Assembly (NCBI GenBank): GCA_023488685.1
Contig: JAMDDR010000160.1
Coordinates: 1 to 32,318 of the forward strand
Direction: 5' to 3'
Length of the DNA: 32,318 nucleotides
DNA from: Chloroflexota bacterium
Lineage (GTDB): Bacteria; Chloroflexota; Anaerolineae; J036; Brachytrichaceae
Notes under the pieces: generated by a model
The model's database searches: none
Told to the model about the DNA's origin: nothing
What the model saw: only the letters and a program-made list of their open reading frames with translations
In this document: one piece after another, positions 14,104-23,291 of the stretch
Layout: the number at the start of each line of letters is the position of its first letter
How positions within the stretch are numbered: position 1 is the first letter of the stretch
Position numbers and translations under genes: made by a program

Positions 14104-16587
14104 CTACCTGTACGTGTCCAACAGGCTGTATACGCGCAAGGCTTTATTGAACTGTTTGAGTGTGAGCGGCTTTGCCGGCGTGACTGCCACTCGTTGTGAA
14201 CCACCTGGGAAAAGGTGCATAAAGCCGTCTGAGAACCTGGCGTCTATGCCGTCGAGTTCCAGCCAGGCCCATAGCGCCGGCTTGGCTGCGGTCAATGTGA
14301 CCTCGAACTGGTTGTCCCCCAGGCTTTCGGCCTGCAACTGAATGGCCGGATCGGCCAATTCCAGGTGTTTGGGCCGCGCGAACGTGGCAAAGTTGGTGGA
14401 GATGCGCTTCCCCTTCACCACGTATTCGAGCCATAACATCAAGTTGCGCGCACCGTGCTTCTTCAATGGCCCGCTCAAGTCCAGGGTTTCCACCAGCGCG
14501 CTCTTGAGCGGATCGATCTGCGCCGCCACTTTGCCACGCGCCAGTGATTTGCCCTGCGCATCAGTGAGCCGCCATGCCACGTCACCGGCGCTGGCCTGTA
14601 ACGTGTCATTCGTCAAGTGGATTTCAACCTTGCCGGTACCGGTGTCTTCCACCGCCGACACGAGGATCGGGGCGTAGAACTTCTTCGCCATGTACTGCAG
14701 GGCTTTCCAGTGGCCGTGGTAATCGATCGACGACCAACTGGCGACCGGCCAGCAATCGTCAATTTGCCAGTAGAGGGTGCCCATGCCACGGGGCATGGCG
14801 CGGCGCCAGTGTTCCACGGCATACTTCATCGCCATGCCTTGCAGGATCTGGCTCAGGTACAGCGTCATCTCGAAGGACGCAGGCAGGCGGAACCAGTCGA
14901 GCATATAGTGCATGATGACCGCGTTGCCTATGCCGCTGCGCTGATGCAGTTCCATGACGTAAGTCGTCACGTTGCGGTCTTCTGGTTCTGTATAGCCGTA
15001 CACCGTCTTTGGCTCCGGGAATGACTGGAAACCAAACTCACTGTTGAAGCGGTGCGTGCAGGTGCGGTACCACTCGAATGGTCTGCGCCCGTGCCATACG
15101 TCCCACAGGTGCGCGTCACCACAGGTGGGATTGTTGAAGTCGCTGCGGTCGGCGCAGGGCGTGTGCGGGCTGGCCGGCCAGTAGGAACGTTGCGGGTCAA
15201 GTGTGCCAGTCACCGCAGGCAGCAAGGTGTCAAATAGCTTGCCGTAATCGTCCCAGCTCATCGTGCGATCCGTCCACTCGGGGCTGACCAGACCCTGCTC
15301 CAACTCGTTGTTCCCACACCACAGCGCGATGGAAGGGTGATGGCGAACGCGACGCACATTGTCCTCCGCCTCGGCGCGCACGTTGCTCAGGAAGTCCTCA
15401 TCGAAGGTGGGATAGGTCGAGCAGGCGAACATGAAGTCGTGCCAGATGCAGATGCCAAGTTCGTCGCACAGGTCATAAAAGACGTCCTGCTCATAAATCC
15501 CGCCGCCCCACAGGCGCAGCATGTTCATATTGGCGTCTTTGACGCTTTGGAGCAGGTCGTGGTAGCGATCGTGTGTCATCGCCGTGGCGAATGTGTCGGC
15601 CGGGATCCAGTTGCCGCCTTTCGCAAAGAATGGGATGCCGTTGACGACAAATTGGAACGATTCGCCCCACTGGTCGGGGTGACGATCCAGCACCAACGTG
15701 CGTAGACCCATCCGGCGGGAGGTGCTGTCCAACACCTGGCCCTGTCCGTCCAATAATTCCACATTGACGTCATACAACGGCTGGTCGCCCAGATTGTTGG
15801 GCCACCACAGCCGTGGGTTGGCAATCGCGAGCGATGCCGCCTGTGGTGCCGGCGTCGTCACCGTGCTGACGGCTTCGCCAGCATAAGCAACGGTCACCCG
15901 TGTGGACAGCGGCGCCTCGCCAAGCGACTCCAATTCGGGCGTCACGTCCAGCGTCACCTGTCCTGCCACATCGTGATTCTGCAGGATTTTGACGCCCGTC
16001 AGGCGGGCCGCGTTGAACCCGACCAACTCGATCGCGCGCCAGATCCCGCACGTGATGAACACCGGCCCCCAATCCCAGCCATAGTTGCACGGCTCCTTGC
16101 GCACCCAGGCGCGACCGCTGACCTCATATTCCGGGCTCCAACCGTGCAGGTAGCGTTCCGACTGCTTCTGCATGATGTAGGGGATGGTTGAGTCAAAACG
16201 CACCTCGATGGTGTTGCGGCCTGGTTTCAGCAAATGTTTAACGTCGAACTCCCACGTGCGAAACATGTTGTTGGTGCGGGCGACTTCAGCGCCGTTGAGC
16301 GTGATCGTTGCAAACGTGTCCAGTCCCTCGCAGCGCAGGAGCACCTTCTCATGCTTGAGCAGACTCGCGGGTACTGTGATGTTGCGGGAGTAGACCCAAT
16401 CCACTTCGCCGATCCACTGCAGAGCGTGCTCGTTATCGCGGTAGTAAGGGTTGGGAATTTTGCCTGCCGCGATCAAGTCCGTGTGAATGCACCCCGGAAC
16501 CTGGGCAGCGATGCTGCCGCTGCGAGCAGGGCCACTTTCCCCGGTTTGGCTGACGCGCCAGGCGCCATTCAGGCTGACCTTCTCCAT
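14104..16587 (-). CDS. GH2 beta-mannosidase
   Basis: This 827-residue enzyme should release mannose from the non-reducing end of beta-1,4-mannooligosaccharides. The N-terminal sugar-binding domain (1-195) carries the beta-mannosidase hallmarks VPGCIHTDLIAAGKIPNPYY (30-49) and NEHALQWIGEVDWVYSR (52-68), plus NYGWDWGP (168-175). An immunoglobulin-like domain (about 195-300) and the TIM barrel (310-640) follow. The acid/base is Glu428 in WCGNNELEQG and the nucleophile is Glu517 in FNSEFGFQS. The C-terminal 200 residues are beta-rich. There is no signal peptide. It is the third gene after manA and GH32 on the minus strand, 59 bp downstream of GH32, with GGAG 9 nt before the ATG. Mannose it releases, once phosphorylated, would feed directly into ManA. 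Confidence 0.95.
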   Translation of the reverse strand: MEKVSLNGAWRVSQTGESGPARSGSIAAQVPGCIHTDLIAAGKIPNPYYRDNEHALQWIGEVDWVYSRNITVPASLLKHEKVLLRCEGLDTFATITLNGAEVARTNNMFRTWEFDVKHLLKPGRNTIEVRFDSTIPYIMQKQSERYLHGWSPEYEVSGRAWVRKEPCNYGWDWGPVFITCGIWRAIELVGFNAARLTGVKILQNHDVAGQVTLDVTPELESLGEAPLSTRVTVAYAGEAVSTVTTPAPQAASLAIANPRLWWPNNLGDQPLYDVNVELLDGQGQVLDSTSRRMGLRTLVLDRHPDQWGESFQFVVNGIPFFAKGGNWIPADTFATAMTHDRYHDLLQSVKDANMNMLRLWGGGIYEQDVFYDLCDELGICIWHDFMFACSTYPTFDEDFLSNVRAEAEDNVRRVRHHPSIALWCGNNELEQGLVSPEWTDRTMSWDDYGKLFDTLLPAVTGTLDPQRSYWPASPHTPCADRSDFNNPTCGDAHLWDVWHGRRPFEWYRTCTHRFNSEFGFQSFPEPKTVYGYTEPEDRNVTTYVMELHQRSGIGNAVIMHYMLDWFRLPASFEMTLYLSQILQGMAMKYAVEHWRRAMPRGMGTLYWQIDDCWPVASWSSIDYHGHWKALQYMAKKFYAPILVSAVEDTGTGKVEIHLTNDTLQASAGDVAWRLTDAQGKSLARGKVAAQIDPLKSALVETLDLSGPLKKHGARNLMLWLEYVVKGKRISTNFATFARPKHLELADPAIQLQAESLGDNQFEVTLTAAKPALWAWLELDGIDARFSDGFMHLFPGGSQRVAVTPAKPLTLKQFNKALRVYSLLDTYR

Positions 16588-16646
16588 AGTGATAGCTCCT
16601 GTTTAACTGATGGTGTTCTTAACAGCAATATTAACTGCACTAGCGG

Positions 16647-18038
16647 TTAGCGCCAGGCCGTGTTCAGCTCATATACGTCGAGCGTATGGATCCTGGCTGT
16701 CCCACCGGCCGCCGTCAAGCTCAACGAGAGGTCGTCAGGTTGTGGCAGGAAACACGACGTCATGCTGACTTTTCCATCATTGGCGAAAACCTCCAATGAA
16801 CTGCGATCCACCAAAATCTGCAACTTGATCCGCCCGTCGTCCAGATCCAGGGGCGCTGATTTCCCGAGACTGGTGAGCGTCTTTAGCGTCTTTCCGTCGA
16901 CTGCGTACGTCATCGTCTCCCCGCGCACCGTAAAGTTGATCTCTGTCGCATCTGCTGGTTCGAACTCGATGCGAATGTCGAACAGGTCACCACGGATGGC
17001 CGATAGAGGATTGGACCCTGGTTGCAGTGCCAGTTCGCGCCACACGTGCGCCCTGGCGTGTAGTTGTTCGATTTCTCGCACCGGCGTCCGGCACAGGCGC
17101 AAGCCTATGGGGGAGCGGTGGAGTGTTAGCTCGCACGGGAAGGACATCTGTTGGTTAAATGGCATGTCGGGGTACTTCCCGCCTGCCATCCAGGCGATCT
17201 GGATGCGCCTGCCGTCATGCGGTGGAATGTCGCTGTAGGACTGTACGGCGTAGTAGTTTGCGCCAAAGTCGACCTGGTGCGGCCCGGTTTCAGGTATAAA
17301 GCGGTGGCCGTCGAACGATCCAACCAGGTACCGCCCATTTGCGCTGGTGAACACCCAACGCATATCGGGTGAGCCATTGTCGCGATGATCCAGAATGGGC
17401 ATCTCGAAGAAGTCGGGGCACTCTGTGCAACCAGGCACGTCGATGTCGTGCAGATGTGTCCACGCTTTCAGATCGGGCGATGCGAAGAAGGCGTAGGTCT
17501 CGGCGTCCTTGTAGAGCGCCATGATCCATTGGCTTGTCGGTGCATGCCAGACCACCTTGGGATCGCGATTTTCCTTGACGATATGACCGAGCACCGGGTT
17601 GCCCGCGTATTTAGTCCACGTGCGCCCGCGGTCATTGCTATAGGCAATACATTGTGTGAAAGGCTGACCCTGCGATGCTTCCGACGTATTGCCGGCTGCG
17701 GTATAGATCGCCACCAGCACCTCATCATCGCCACTCTGGAACCCAGCGGTGTTACGCCAGTCCACCACAGCCGAACCGGAGAAGATGGTACCCAGGCTGT
17801 CAGGTTCCAACGCATTTGGAAGCTGCTGCCAGTGCACCAGGTCCGGGCTGATGGCATGACCCCACGTCATATTGCCCCAATCGATGCCGAACGGGTTGTG
17901 CTGAAAGAACAGGTGGTATTCACCCTTGTAGTACACCAACCCATTGGGGTCGTTCGTCCAGTTCTGCCGTGGCGAGAAGTGAAATTGTGGTCGATAGGTC
18001 TCGTGGTACAGATTGCTTGTCATTTGATGTCTCATCAT
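16647..18038 (-). CDS. GH32 beta-fructosidase (invertase/levanase/sucrose-6-phosphate hydrolase type)
   Basis: A 463-residue cytosolic GH32 enzyme that hydrolyses beta-fructosyl bonds. Residues about 15-310 form the five-bladed propeller and 320-463 the beta-sandwich. All three catalytic motifs are intact: the nucleophile Asp30 in NWTNDPNG, Asp159 in ENRDPK, and the acid/base Glu206 in TECPDFFEMP. No signal peptide is present. The ATG at 18038 overlaps the manA stop codon (ATGA, 4 bp), so translation is probably coupled. A second ATG five codons in is possible; neither has a strong ribosome site. It is the only fructoside enzyme in an otherwise mannan-like locus. Its fructose, once phosphorylated, would meet ManA as fructose 6-phosphate. 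Whether it prefers sucrose, sucrose 6-phosphate or fructans is not clear. Confidence 0.93.
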   Translation of the reverse strand: MMRHQMTSNLYHETYRPQFHFSPRQNWTNDPNGLVYYKGEYHLFFQHNPFGIDWGNMTWGHAISPDLVHWQQLPNALEPDSLGTIFSGSAVVDWRNTAGFQSGDDEVLVAIYTAAGNTSEASQGQPFTQCIAYSNDRGRTWTKYAGNPVLGHIVKENRDPKVVWHAPTSQWIMALYKDAETYAFFASPDLKAWTHLHDIDVPGCTECPDFFEMPILDHRDNGSPDMRWVFTSANGRYLVGSFDGHRFIPETGPHQVDFGANYYAVQSYSDIPPHDGRRIQIAWMAGGKYPDMPFNQQMSFPCELTLHRSPIGLRLCRTPVREIEQLHARAHVWRELALQPGSNPLSAIRGDLFDIRIEFEPADATEINFTVRGETMTYAVDGKTLKTLTSLGKSAPLDLDDGRIKLQILVDRSSLEVFANDGKVSMTSCFLPQPDDLSLSLTAAGGTARIHTLDVYELNTAWR

Positions 18039-19285
18039 AGAGGAACATCGGCTTTGAATACCTCGGCATTGCCTTCAGCCGTCAACGCAAAAGCGGTTAA
18101 TGCTGCGGGGATGAAGACCGATTGGCCGCGTTGCACGATTTGCTTGTCGATCCCTGCGCCACGATCCCAATTGAACAGGATATCCCCCTGGGTAACCAAA
18201 AGGATCTGTGGCCCGTTGCCGGCGTGTTCCTGGCGAACACTGCCATTCTTCAGCGCATAACAACTGACTCGAAACTCCGGCGCGGGCGTCGGATATATCA
18301 TCTGTTCCATGCCTGGATTGCCCCCCAACACCTGGACTGGCTTTGGCTCGTAATCCATGATCTCGATGAGCGCCTGCGCGTCCTTGAACTTCGGGGTCAG
18401 CCCGACGCGCACGACATTGTCGGAGTTCGCCATGCATTCGATGATGTTGCCCTTCAGGTAGGCATGTGGCACTCCGGCATGAACGAAAATGCCTTGCCCG
18501 GCTTCCAGGTGCACCAGGTTCAACAGGAAAATGGCGAACAGGCCGACATCTGCTCCACTGTACGTCTTGCGCAAATCGAGAAACAACCGTTCGGCTTCAT
18601 CTGTGGCCTGCCCTGGTGTCTGCAAACGCTGTGCAAGCTGGTCGATCGAGGCAGCGAGTTCCCGATCCTGACTGACCGAGCGCTCGAAGAGCGTGGTGAG
18701 GAGCAGTCGCACCAGTTCGCGCGCATCAGCATCCTGCGCCTGCGTCACTTTTCCACACACGGCCGGCCCAATAAAGGCAACCAGTTCGGGATAACGCTTG
18801 AGCGATTCCGCCAGGGCTGGCAGCGGTTTTATTCCCATCAATGCCGTGAGCGAATCCAGGGCGACGGCCACTTCCGGCTTGTGGTTGTCATCGGGGTAAT
18901 GCTCAGGGTCGCGCGCATGGAGTCGCTCGGCCTGTGCTTTGTTGGGATGAGCCTGGATAGATAATGCTTCTCTGGCCGATAAAACCTTAAACAGGAAGGG
19001 CAGCGTACCGGTGAATCGTCTGGCCACCTCACGCCCCAGGGTCTCGATAGGATGTGAGGCGATCCACTGATCCAGCGGCACTTGAATGCCATCCACGATC
19101 ACGCTGGAGGGGGCTTTAGGATGGGTCCCCATCCATAACTCGGCGTAAGGGATGCCCGGCTCCGGCGCAATACCCAGCAGATGCGGGATGAATGCAGCGC
19201 TATTACGCGTGCCCCAGGAATAGGTTTGAATTTGATTGTGCATCAAGTACGGACGCGGCTCGACAGATATTGAACGGTCACTCAT
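18035..19285 (-). CDS. manA: Mannose-6-phosphate isomerase, class I
   Basis: This 416-residue zinc enzyme interconverts mannose 6-phosphate and fructose 6-phosphate and so links mannose from the GH2 enzyme to glycolysis. Class I features include YSWGTRNSAAFIPHLLGI (22-39), ELWMGTHPKAPS (49-60), the zinc site Gln111/His113 in SIQAHPNK, Glu138 in NHKPEV, and the late His in FVHAGVPHAYLKGNIIECMANSDNVVR region. The catalytic-loop Asn-Ser-Asp-Asn-Val-Val-Arg is intact. It is the first gene of the manA-GH32-GH2 transcript and is divergent from the M23 peptidase gene. The ATG at 19285 has only a distant GGAGGT; an in-frame ATG at 19243 would also give a functional N-terminus. No glucokinase or mannokinase gene lies in the window. 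Confidence 0.95.
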   Translation of the reverse strand: MSDRSISVEPRPYLMHNQIQTYSWGTRNSAAFIPHLLGIAPEPGIPYAELWMGTHPKAPSSVIVDGIQVPLDQWIASHPIETLGREVARRFTGTLPFLFKVLSAREALSIQAHPNKAQAERLHARDPEHYPDDNHKPEVAVALDSLTALMGIKPLPALAESLKRYPELVAFIGPAVCGKVTQAQDADARELVRLLLTTLFERSVSQDRELAASIDQLAQRLQTPGQATDEAERLFLDLRKTYSGADVGLFAIFLLNLVHLEAGQGIFVHAGVPHAYLKGNIIECMANSDNVVRVGLTPKFKDAQALIEIMDYEPKPVQVLGGNPGMEQMIYPTPAPEFRVSCYALKNGSVRQEHAGNGPQILLVTQGDILFNWDRGAGIDKQIVQRGQSVFIPAALTAFALTAEGNAEVFKADVPL

Positions 19286-19310
19286 CGTGAGCGGTTACAC
19301 CTACCTCCCT

Positions 19311-19352
19311 GATTTTGGATTTTGGATTTTGGATTTGCGATTTTGGATTTTC
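19311..19352. repeat. GATTTTG heptanucleotide tandem repeat
   Basis: Six 7-bp units follow in register: GATTTTG three times, GATTTGC, GATTTTG, GATTTTC. It sits in the 236-bp gap between divergent manA and M23 genes, just beyond the manA start. It is an AT-rich island in GC-rich DNA and could be an UP-like element or slipped-strand variable spacer. The rest of this gap shows no gene I can support. Confidence 0.8.
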
Positions 19353-19521
19353 GTGCAGTGTGCCGCGCGTCGCAGATGGTTCAGGCGTACGGCAGGTCGC
19401 ACTTCGTGTTCAACGTACGCGAAGTTTAGCAGTTTTCGGTTTTGGCGCTGGCGCTTGCGTTGTCGGTTATCATGGGCTGTGTTGTCGTGCCATTGCAGTT
19501 GTCCATGCCGGGAGTCAGCAG

Positions 19522-20499
19522 ATGTACCAACAAGTTGCTACCGTTTTTGCGAGCGCCATGCTTATGGCGCTGACGACGCAACCAGTTTCCACCCAAGCAA
19601 ATGAACCCAATCGTGTCGCTACGACGATTGCTGGTGCGACCTCCCACCACAAGGCACCGCAATTGGTCGTGCGCACGGTCCCGGCCGTACCCCGCCCAGG
19701 TGACGTGCTGATCGTGCGCGCCAGTGTCGATGCCGTACGGGTGGATGGACGATTAGGTGACCGCATCATCAACTTTGCGCCAGAAATAGGCAAGGCAACG
19801 AAGGCGAGCACGGGCAAGACAGTCAGCGCCACTGCTGTCACGACCGGTTATATCGCGCTGGTAGGACTCGATGGGTTGCTTGTGCCGGGAACCTACAGTC
19901 TGACCGTTACCGCCACGACTGCAGATGGTTCAGTTGGGCAAGTCACCCAGCCAATCAAGGTGGGCCGGCGTGCCAGCGTGCTTGAGCGCGTGAAGCTGAC
20001 CAAGACGCTCTCGGCAACACTGGACCCGGCTGTGAATGCCGAGGAAACGGAGGCGTTTGCACAGATCTACAACGGGTTCAGCCAGGAGAAGCGCTGGGTT
20101 GGCGCATTTAAATGGCCGGTCGCCGGCAAAGTGGTGGCACTCTACGGGAACCGTCGCGCGTACAACGGTATCGACCTGGGCACCTATCACGCCGGTTACG
20201 ATCTGGCAGCGCGTAAGGGTACGCCTGTCAAAGCGGCGGCTGCCGGGCAGGTGGTGGTGGTCAAACTTTTCACCGTTCACGGATTGACGGTCGTCGTGGA
20301 TCATGGGCGCGGCGTGTACACCACCTACTCGCACCTGTCGAAAGCCGGAGTGACCAAAGGGGACATGGTCGATGTGGGGGACGTTCTTGGCAACGTTGGG
20401 AGCACCGGGCGGAGCCAGGGACCACACCTGCATTTTGAGGTGGCCGTAGGTGGTGCGCCCATCGATCCGGGTTACTGGATGCGTGTCGCCTTGCCGTAA
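19522..20499 (+). CDS. Exported M23 (LytM-type) metallopeptidase
   Basis: A 325-residue protein likely to cut peptidoglycan cross-bridges or act as a LytM regulator outside the membrane. The N-terminus has a hydrophobic segment (about 5-24) ending in VSTQA, a plausible but weakly charged signal peptide. Residues 45-150 form an Ig-like beta domain. The M23 domain spans 195-320 with all zinc and catalytic residues: His223 and Asp227 in HAGYD, His271 in YSHLS, and His302-x-His304 in GPHLHFEV, so it should be active. A longer frame opens at 19315 inside the heptad repeat; the ATG at 19522 has GGGAG 7 nt upstream and is preferred. It precedes the hut operon by 67 bp, but no functional link is known and it probably forms its own unit. 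Confidence 0.9.
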   Translation: MYQQVATVFASAMLMALTTQPVSTQANEPNRVATTIAGATSHHKAPQLVVRTVPAVPRPGDVLIVRASVDAVRVDGRLGDRIINFAPEIGKATKASTGKTVSATAVTTGYIALVGLDGLLVPGTYSLTVTATTADGSVGQVTQPIKVGRRASVLERVKLTKTLSATLDPAVNAEETEAFAQIYNGFSQEKRWVGAFKWPVAGKVVALYGNRRAYNGIDLGTYHAGYDLAARKGTPVKAAAAGQVVVVKLFTVHGLTVVVDHGRGVYTTYSHLSKAGVTKGDMVDVGDVLGNVGSTGRSQGPHLHFEVAVGGAPIDPGYWMRVALP

Positions 20500-20566
20500 C
20501 CGCTCCAGGCAATCTGCATGACTCTGGGAGCCTGGCTCATGCCACCCCGCCGATATGAGGTCCTTC

Positions 20567-21520
20567 ATGGAACGTGCAGACCAACTCTTTGCCATCTTAC
20601 GAGGACACACGGATGAGTCATTGTTTTACACGCGAAATGACCCAAACGATCGGCGGTTGGGCGAGTATGTGCGCCACGACATCCGTTCCTACGAGCGCGC
20701 AGATGTCGTCATTTTGGGCTGCCCACAGGATGAAGGCGTACGGCGCAACGGCGGCAGGGTGGGCGCAGCCGCAGCACCTGCGCAAATCCGCCGTTGGCTA
20801 TACCGTCTCACCGTCCACGGCATGCGCAATGTGAGCGTCATCGACCTGGGCGACACACCGATTCAGCTTTCGCTCGAAGACACGCACGCGCTGCACCAGC
20901 AAGTCGTAGCGCAAGTCATCCACGATGGCAAGCGGCTCATCGTGTTGGGGGGTGGGAACGATATCGCCTATCCAGATTGCGCGGGCCTGGTTCAAGCCGC
21001 CGGCGATGTGCTGGCCCTTAACATCGACGCGCATTTTGACGTCCGCGCCGATGTGCCACGCAATAGCGGCACGCCCTACCGGCAGTTGATTGAAGCGGGT
21101 CTTCTGAATCCGGCACAATTCTACGAAGTCGGCTACCAGCCTTATTACAACTCGCCCGTATATGAGCAGTATTTACACGAGAAAGGCGCTCACCTGATCA
21201 GCATGCCAGAGCTGCGTGTCGCTGGAATTGCCGGTACGATCGGCAACATCCTGGCGCAGCAACGTGTGCCGTACGTGTTCTGGGGTTTTGACCTGGACGT
21301 GGTGCGTGCCGCTGATGCGCCGGGTGTGAGCGCACCCAACCCCATGGGCTTGAGTGGGGAGGAGCTGTGCATGATCGCCGGAATGGCCGGGGCGGATGTG
21401 CGAACCCGTCTCGTCGAGTTCAGCGAGGTCAATCCCGGGTTTGATCTGGATGGACGCACCTGCCGCCTGACGGCAATCGCCATCTGGAACTATCTCGCTG
21501 CGCTAAGCACGGTTCATTAG
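20567..21520 (+). CDS. hutG: Arginase-family formimidoylglutamase (histidine degradation, step 4)
   Basis: This 317-residue ureohydrolase-fold enzyme should split N-formimidoyl-glutamate into glutamate and formamide. Mn-site motifs are NIDAHFD (152-158) and FDLDV (241-245), both intact. The first motif, normally GGxH, reads GGGND (128-132), with Asn131 replacing a metal-binding His. That change may be a subfamily trait, as everything else is conserved. The frame also has an ATG at 20555, but ATG 20567 is preceded by GAGG at 6 nt and is preferred. It is the first hut gene, 30 bp before hutU, and the context makes this role much more likely than arginase or agmatinase. No formimidoylglutamate deiminase (HutF) is present, so the direct HutG route is the one used. 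Confidence 0.88.
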   Translation: MERADQLFAILRGHTDESLFYTRNDPNDRRLGEYVRHDIRSYERADVVILGCPQDEGVRRNGGRVGAAAAPAQIRRWLYRLTVHGMRNVSVIDLGDTPIQLSLEDTHALHQQVVAQVIHDGKRLIVLGGGNDIAYPDCAGLVQAAGDVLALNIDAHFDVRADVPRNSGTPYRQLIEAGLLNPAQFYEVGYQPYYNSPVYEQYLHEKGAHLISMPELRVAGIAGTIGNILAQQRVPYVFWGFDLDVVRAADAPGVSAPNPMGLSGEELCMIAGMAGADVRTRLVEFSEVNPGFDLDGRTCRLTAIAIWNYLAALSTVH

Positions 21521-21550
21521 AATGAATCACGGAATGGCCATGGAGGGTAG

Positions 21551-23218
21551 ATGAAGGAAATGGAACATGTGCCACGCGCCATCCAGGCGCCACGTGGCAC
21601 GCAACTCACCTGCAAGAACTGGCAGATCGAGGCGGCCTATCGCATGCTGCAGAATAATCTGGATCCGCAGGTTGCGTTTGACCCGGATCACCTCATCGTC
21701 TATGGTGGCCGTGGCAAGGCCGCTCGCAACTGGGCCGCGTTCGATGCCATCCTTGAAGCGCTGCGCAGCCTCGATCCCGATGAGACGCTGCTGGTGCAGT
21801 CAGGCAAGCCGGTGGCTATCTTCCGCACACACACCGACGCGCCGCGCGTGCTGCTGGCCAACTCCAATATCGTGCCCAAGTGGGCGACGCAAGAGAACTT
21901 CGATCGTTGGGAACGCGCGGGCCTCATCATGTATGGGCAGATGACCGCAGGCAGTTGGATCTACATAGGCACACAAGGCATTCTGCAAGGCACCTATGAG
22001 ACCTTCGGCGCCCTGGCACGGCAGCAAGGTTGGGGGAGTCTGAAAGGCAGGCTCGTGGTGACGGCCGGTCTGGGTGAGATGGGCGGCGCGCAGCCACTTG
22101 CCATCACCATGAACGAAGGCGTCGGCGTCATCGTGGAAGTCGATCGCTGGCGTGCGGAACGCCGTTTGGCGCTGCGGCAAGTCGATGCCATTTGTGACGA
22201 TGTGGAAGAGGCGATGACGGCGGCGGATGATGCGTTGCGACGGCAGACGCCAAAGTCCATTGCGCTAATCGGAAACGCGGCTGAAGTGTTGCCGCGTCTG
22301 CTCGATTATGGCGTCGTCCCTGATGTCGTCACTGACCAGACCTCTGCGCACGATGTGATGTATGGCTACATCCCCGCCGGTGTAACGCCCGACCAGGCTG
22401 GTGAGATGCGCCAACATGATCCTGAGACCTACAGGGAGATGGCCATGCAGTCGATGGCAAAACACGTCGAGACGCTTCTGGCGTGGCGGGCAAAAGGCAG
22501 TGTGGTGTTCGACTATGGCAATAACCTGCGCCAGCGCGCGTTCGACGCTGGGGTGAAGGATGCGTTTGTGTACCCAGGTTTTGTGCCCGCGTATATCCGG
22601 CCATTGTTTTGTGAAGGGAAGGGCCCTTTCCGCTGGGTGGCATTATCCGGCGATCCCGCCGATATCCACGCTACCGACCGCGCCATCGGCGCCCTTTTCC
22701 CCGCTGACGAGCACCTGCGTCGCTGGCTGACCCTGGCGCAGGAGAAAGTCGAGTTCCAGGGACTGCCAGCGCGCATCTGCTGGCTCGGCTATGGCGAGCG
22801 CGCCAAGGCCGGTTTACGTTTCAATGAGATGGTGGCAACCGGTGAAGTACAAGCCCCCATCGTGATCGGACGCGACCACCTGGATAGTGGCTCGGTCGCC
22901 AGCCCCAACCGCGAGACGGAGGCGATGCTCGATGGCTCCGACGCCATCGCCGACTGGCCCCTGCTCAATGCGCTCATCAATGCCGTCGGCGGTGCGACGT
23001 GGGTGAGCATCCATCACGGTGGCGGCGTGGGGATTGGGTACAGTATGCACGCGGGTCAGGTGATCGTCGCCGATGGCAGCCCAGAAGCGGCACGGCGACT
23101 TGAGCGTGTGTTGACGACTGATCCAGGGATGGGTGTGGTGCGGCATGCCGATGCCGGCTACCCCGAGGCGATCGCGTTTGCCAAAGCGCACGGCATCAAG
23201 GTGCCAATGTCCGGTTGA
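21551..23218 (+). CDS. hutU: Urocanate hydratase
   Basis: A 555-residue cytosolic enzyme of full family length that adds water to urocanate to give 4-imidazolone-5-propionate, using a tightly bound NAD+ as electrophile. Typical motifs are [18 protein letters not shown] region (16-33), [12 protein letters not shown] (50-61), [12 protein letters not shown] (the NAD-binding glycine loop), [19 protein letters not shown] and the C-terminal [19 protein letters not shown] region. The first loop is GLGEMGG rather than the more common GLGGMGG. The ATG at 21551 follows a GGAGGG closely. It is the second gene of the hut operon, lying between hutG and hutI. Confidence 0.98.
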   Translation: MKEMEHVPRAIQAPRGTQLTCKNWQIEAAYRMLQNNLDPQVAFDPDHLIVYGGRGKAARNWAAFDAILEALRSLDPDETLLVQSGKPVAIFRTHTDAPRVLLANSNIVPKWATQENFDRWERAGLIMYGQMTAGSWIYIGTQGILQGTYETFGALARQQGWGSLKGRLVVTAGLGEMGGAQPLAITMNEGVGVIVEVDRWRAERRLALRQVDAICDDVEEAMTAADDALRRQTPKSIALIGNAAEVLPRLLDYGVVPDVVTDQTSAHDVMYGYIPAGVTPDQAGEMRQHDPETYREMAMQSMAKHVETLLAWRAKGSVVFDYGNNLRQRAFDAGVKDAFVYPGFVPAYIRPLFCEGKGPFRWVALSGDPADIHATDRAIGALFPADEHLRRWLTLAQEKVEFQGLPARICWLGYGERAKAGLRFNEMVATGEVQAPIVIGRDHLDSGSVASPNRETEAMLDGSDAIADWPLLNALINAVGGATWVSIHHGGGVGIGYSMHAGQVIVADGSPEAARRLERVLTTDPGMGVVRHADAGYPEAIAFAKAHGIKVPMSG

Positions 23219-23240
23219 CGTTAGCGGTGTGGGTTTTGTA

Positions 23241-23263
23241 GGTGTAGAGGACGATCCTACACC
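23241..23263 (+). other. Short hairpin between hutU and hutI
   Basis: GGTGTAG (23241-23247) pairs with CTACACC (23257-23263), in the 73-bp gap between hutU and hutI. It could modulate expression of hutI-hutH relative to hutGU or stabilise processed mRNA. No T-run follows, so a full terminator is unlikely. Confidence 0.4.
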
Positions 23264-23291
23264 GGTATGCTGTGGGGTTTATGGTTTAACC

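Noticed and set aside
13653..14204. 183-codon minus-strand frame across the dehydrogenase end and terminator
   Set aside because: It runs through the terminator hairpin and antisense to the dehydrogenase; composition is not protein-like.
17385..18260. 291-codon plus-strand frame across GH32 and manA
   Set aside because: Antisense to two clear genes with intact catalytic motifs; no recognisable protein features.
19311..19352. CRISPR-like array
   Set aside because: The units are 7 bp and contiguous, with no spacers; a simple tandem repeat.
20505..20535. Possible terminator CCAGGC...GCCTGG after the M23 gene
   Set aside because: Only a 6-bp stem with a 19-nt loop and no T-run; too weak to call.
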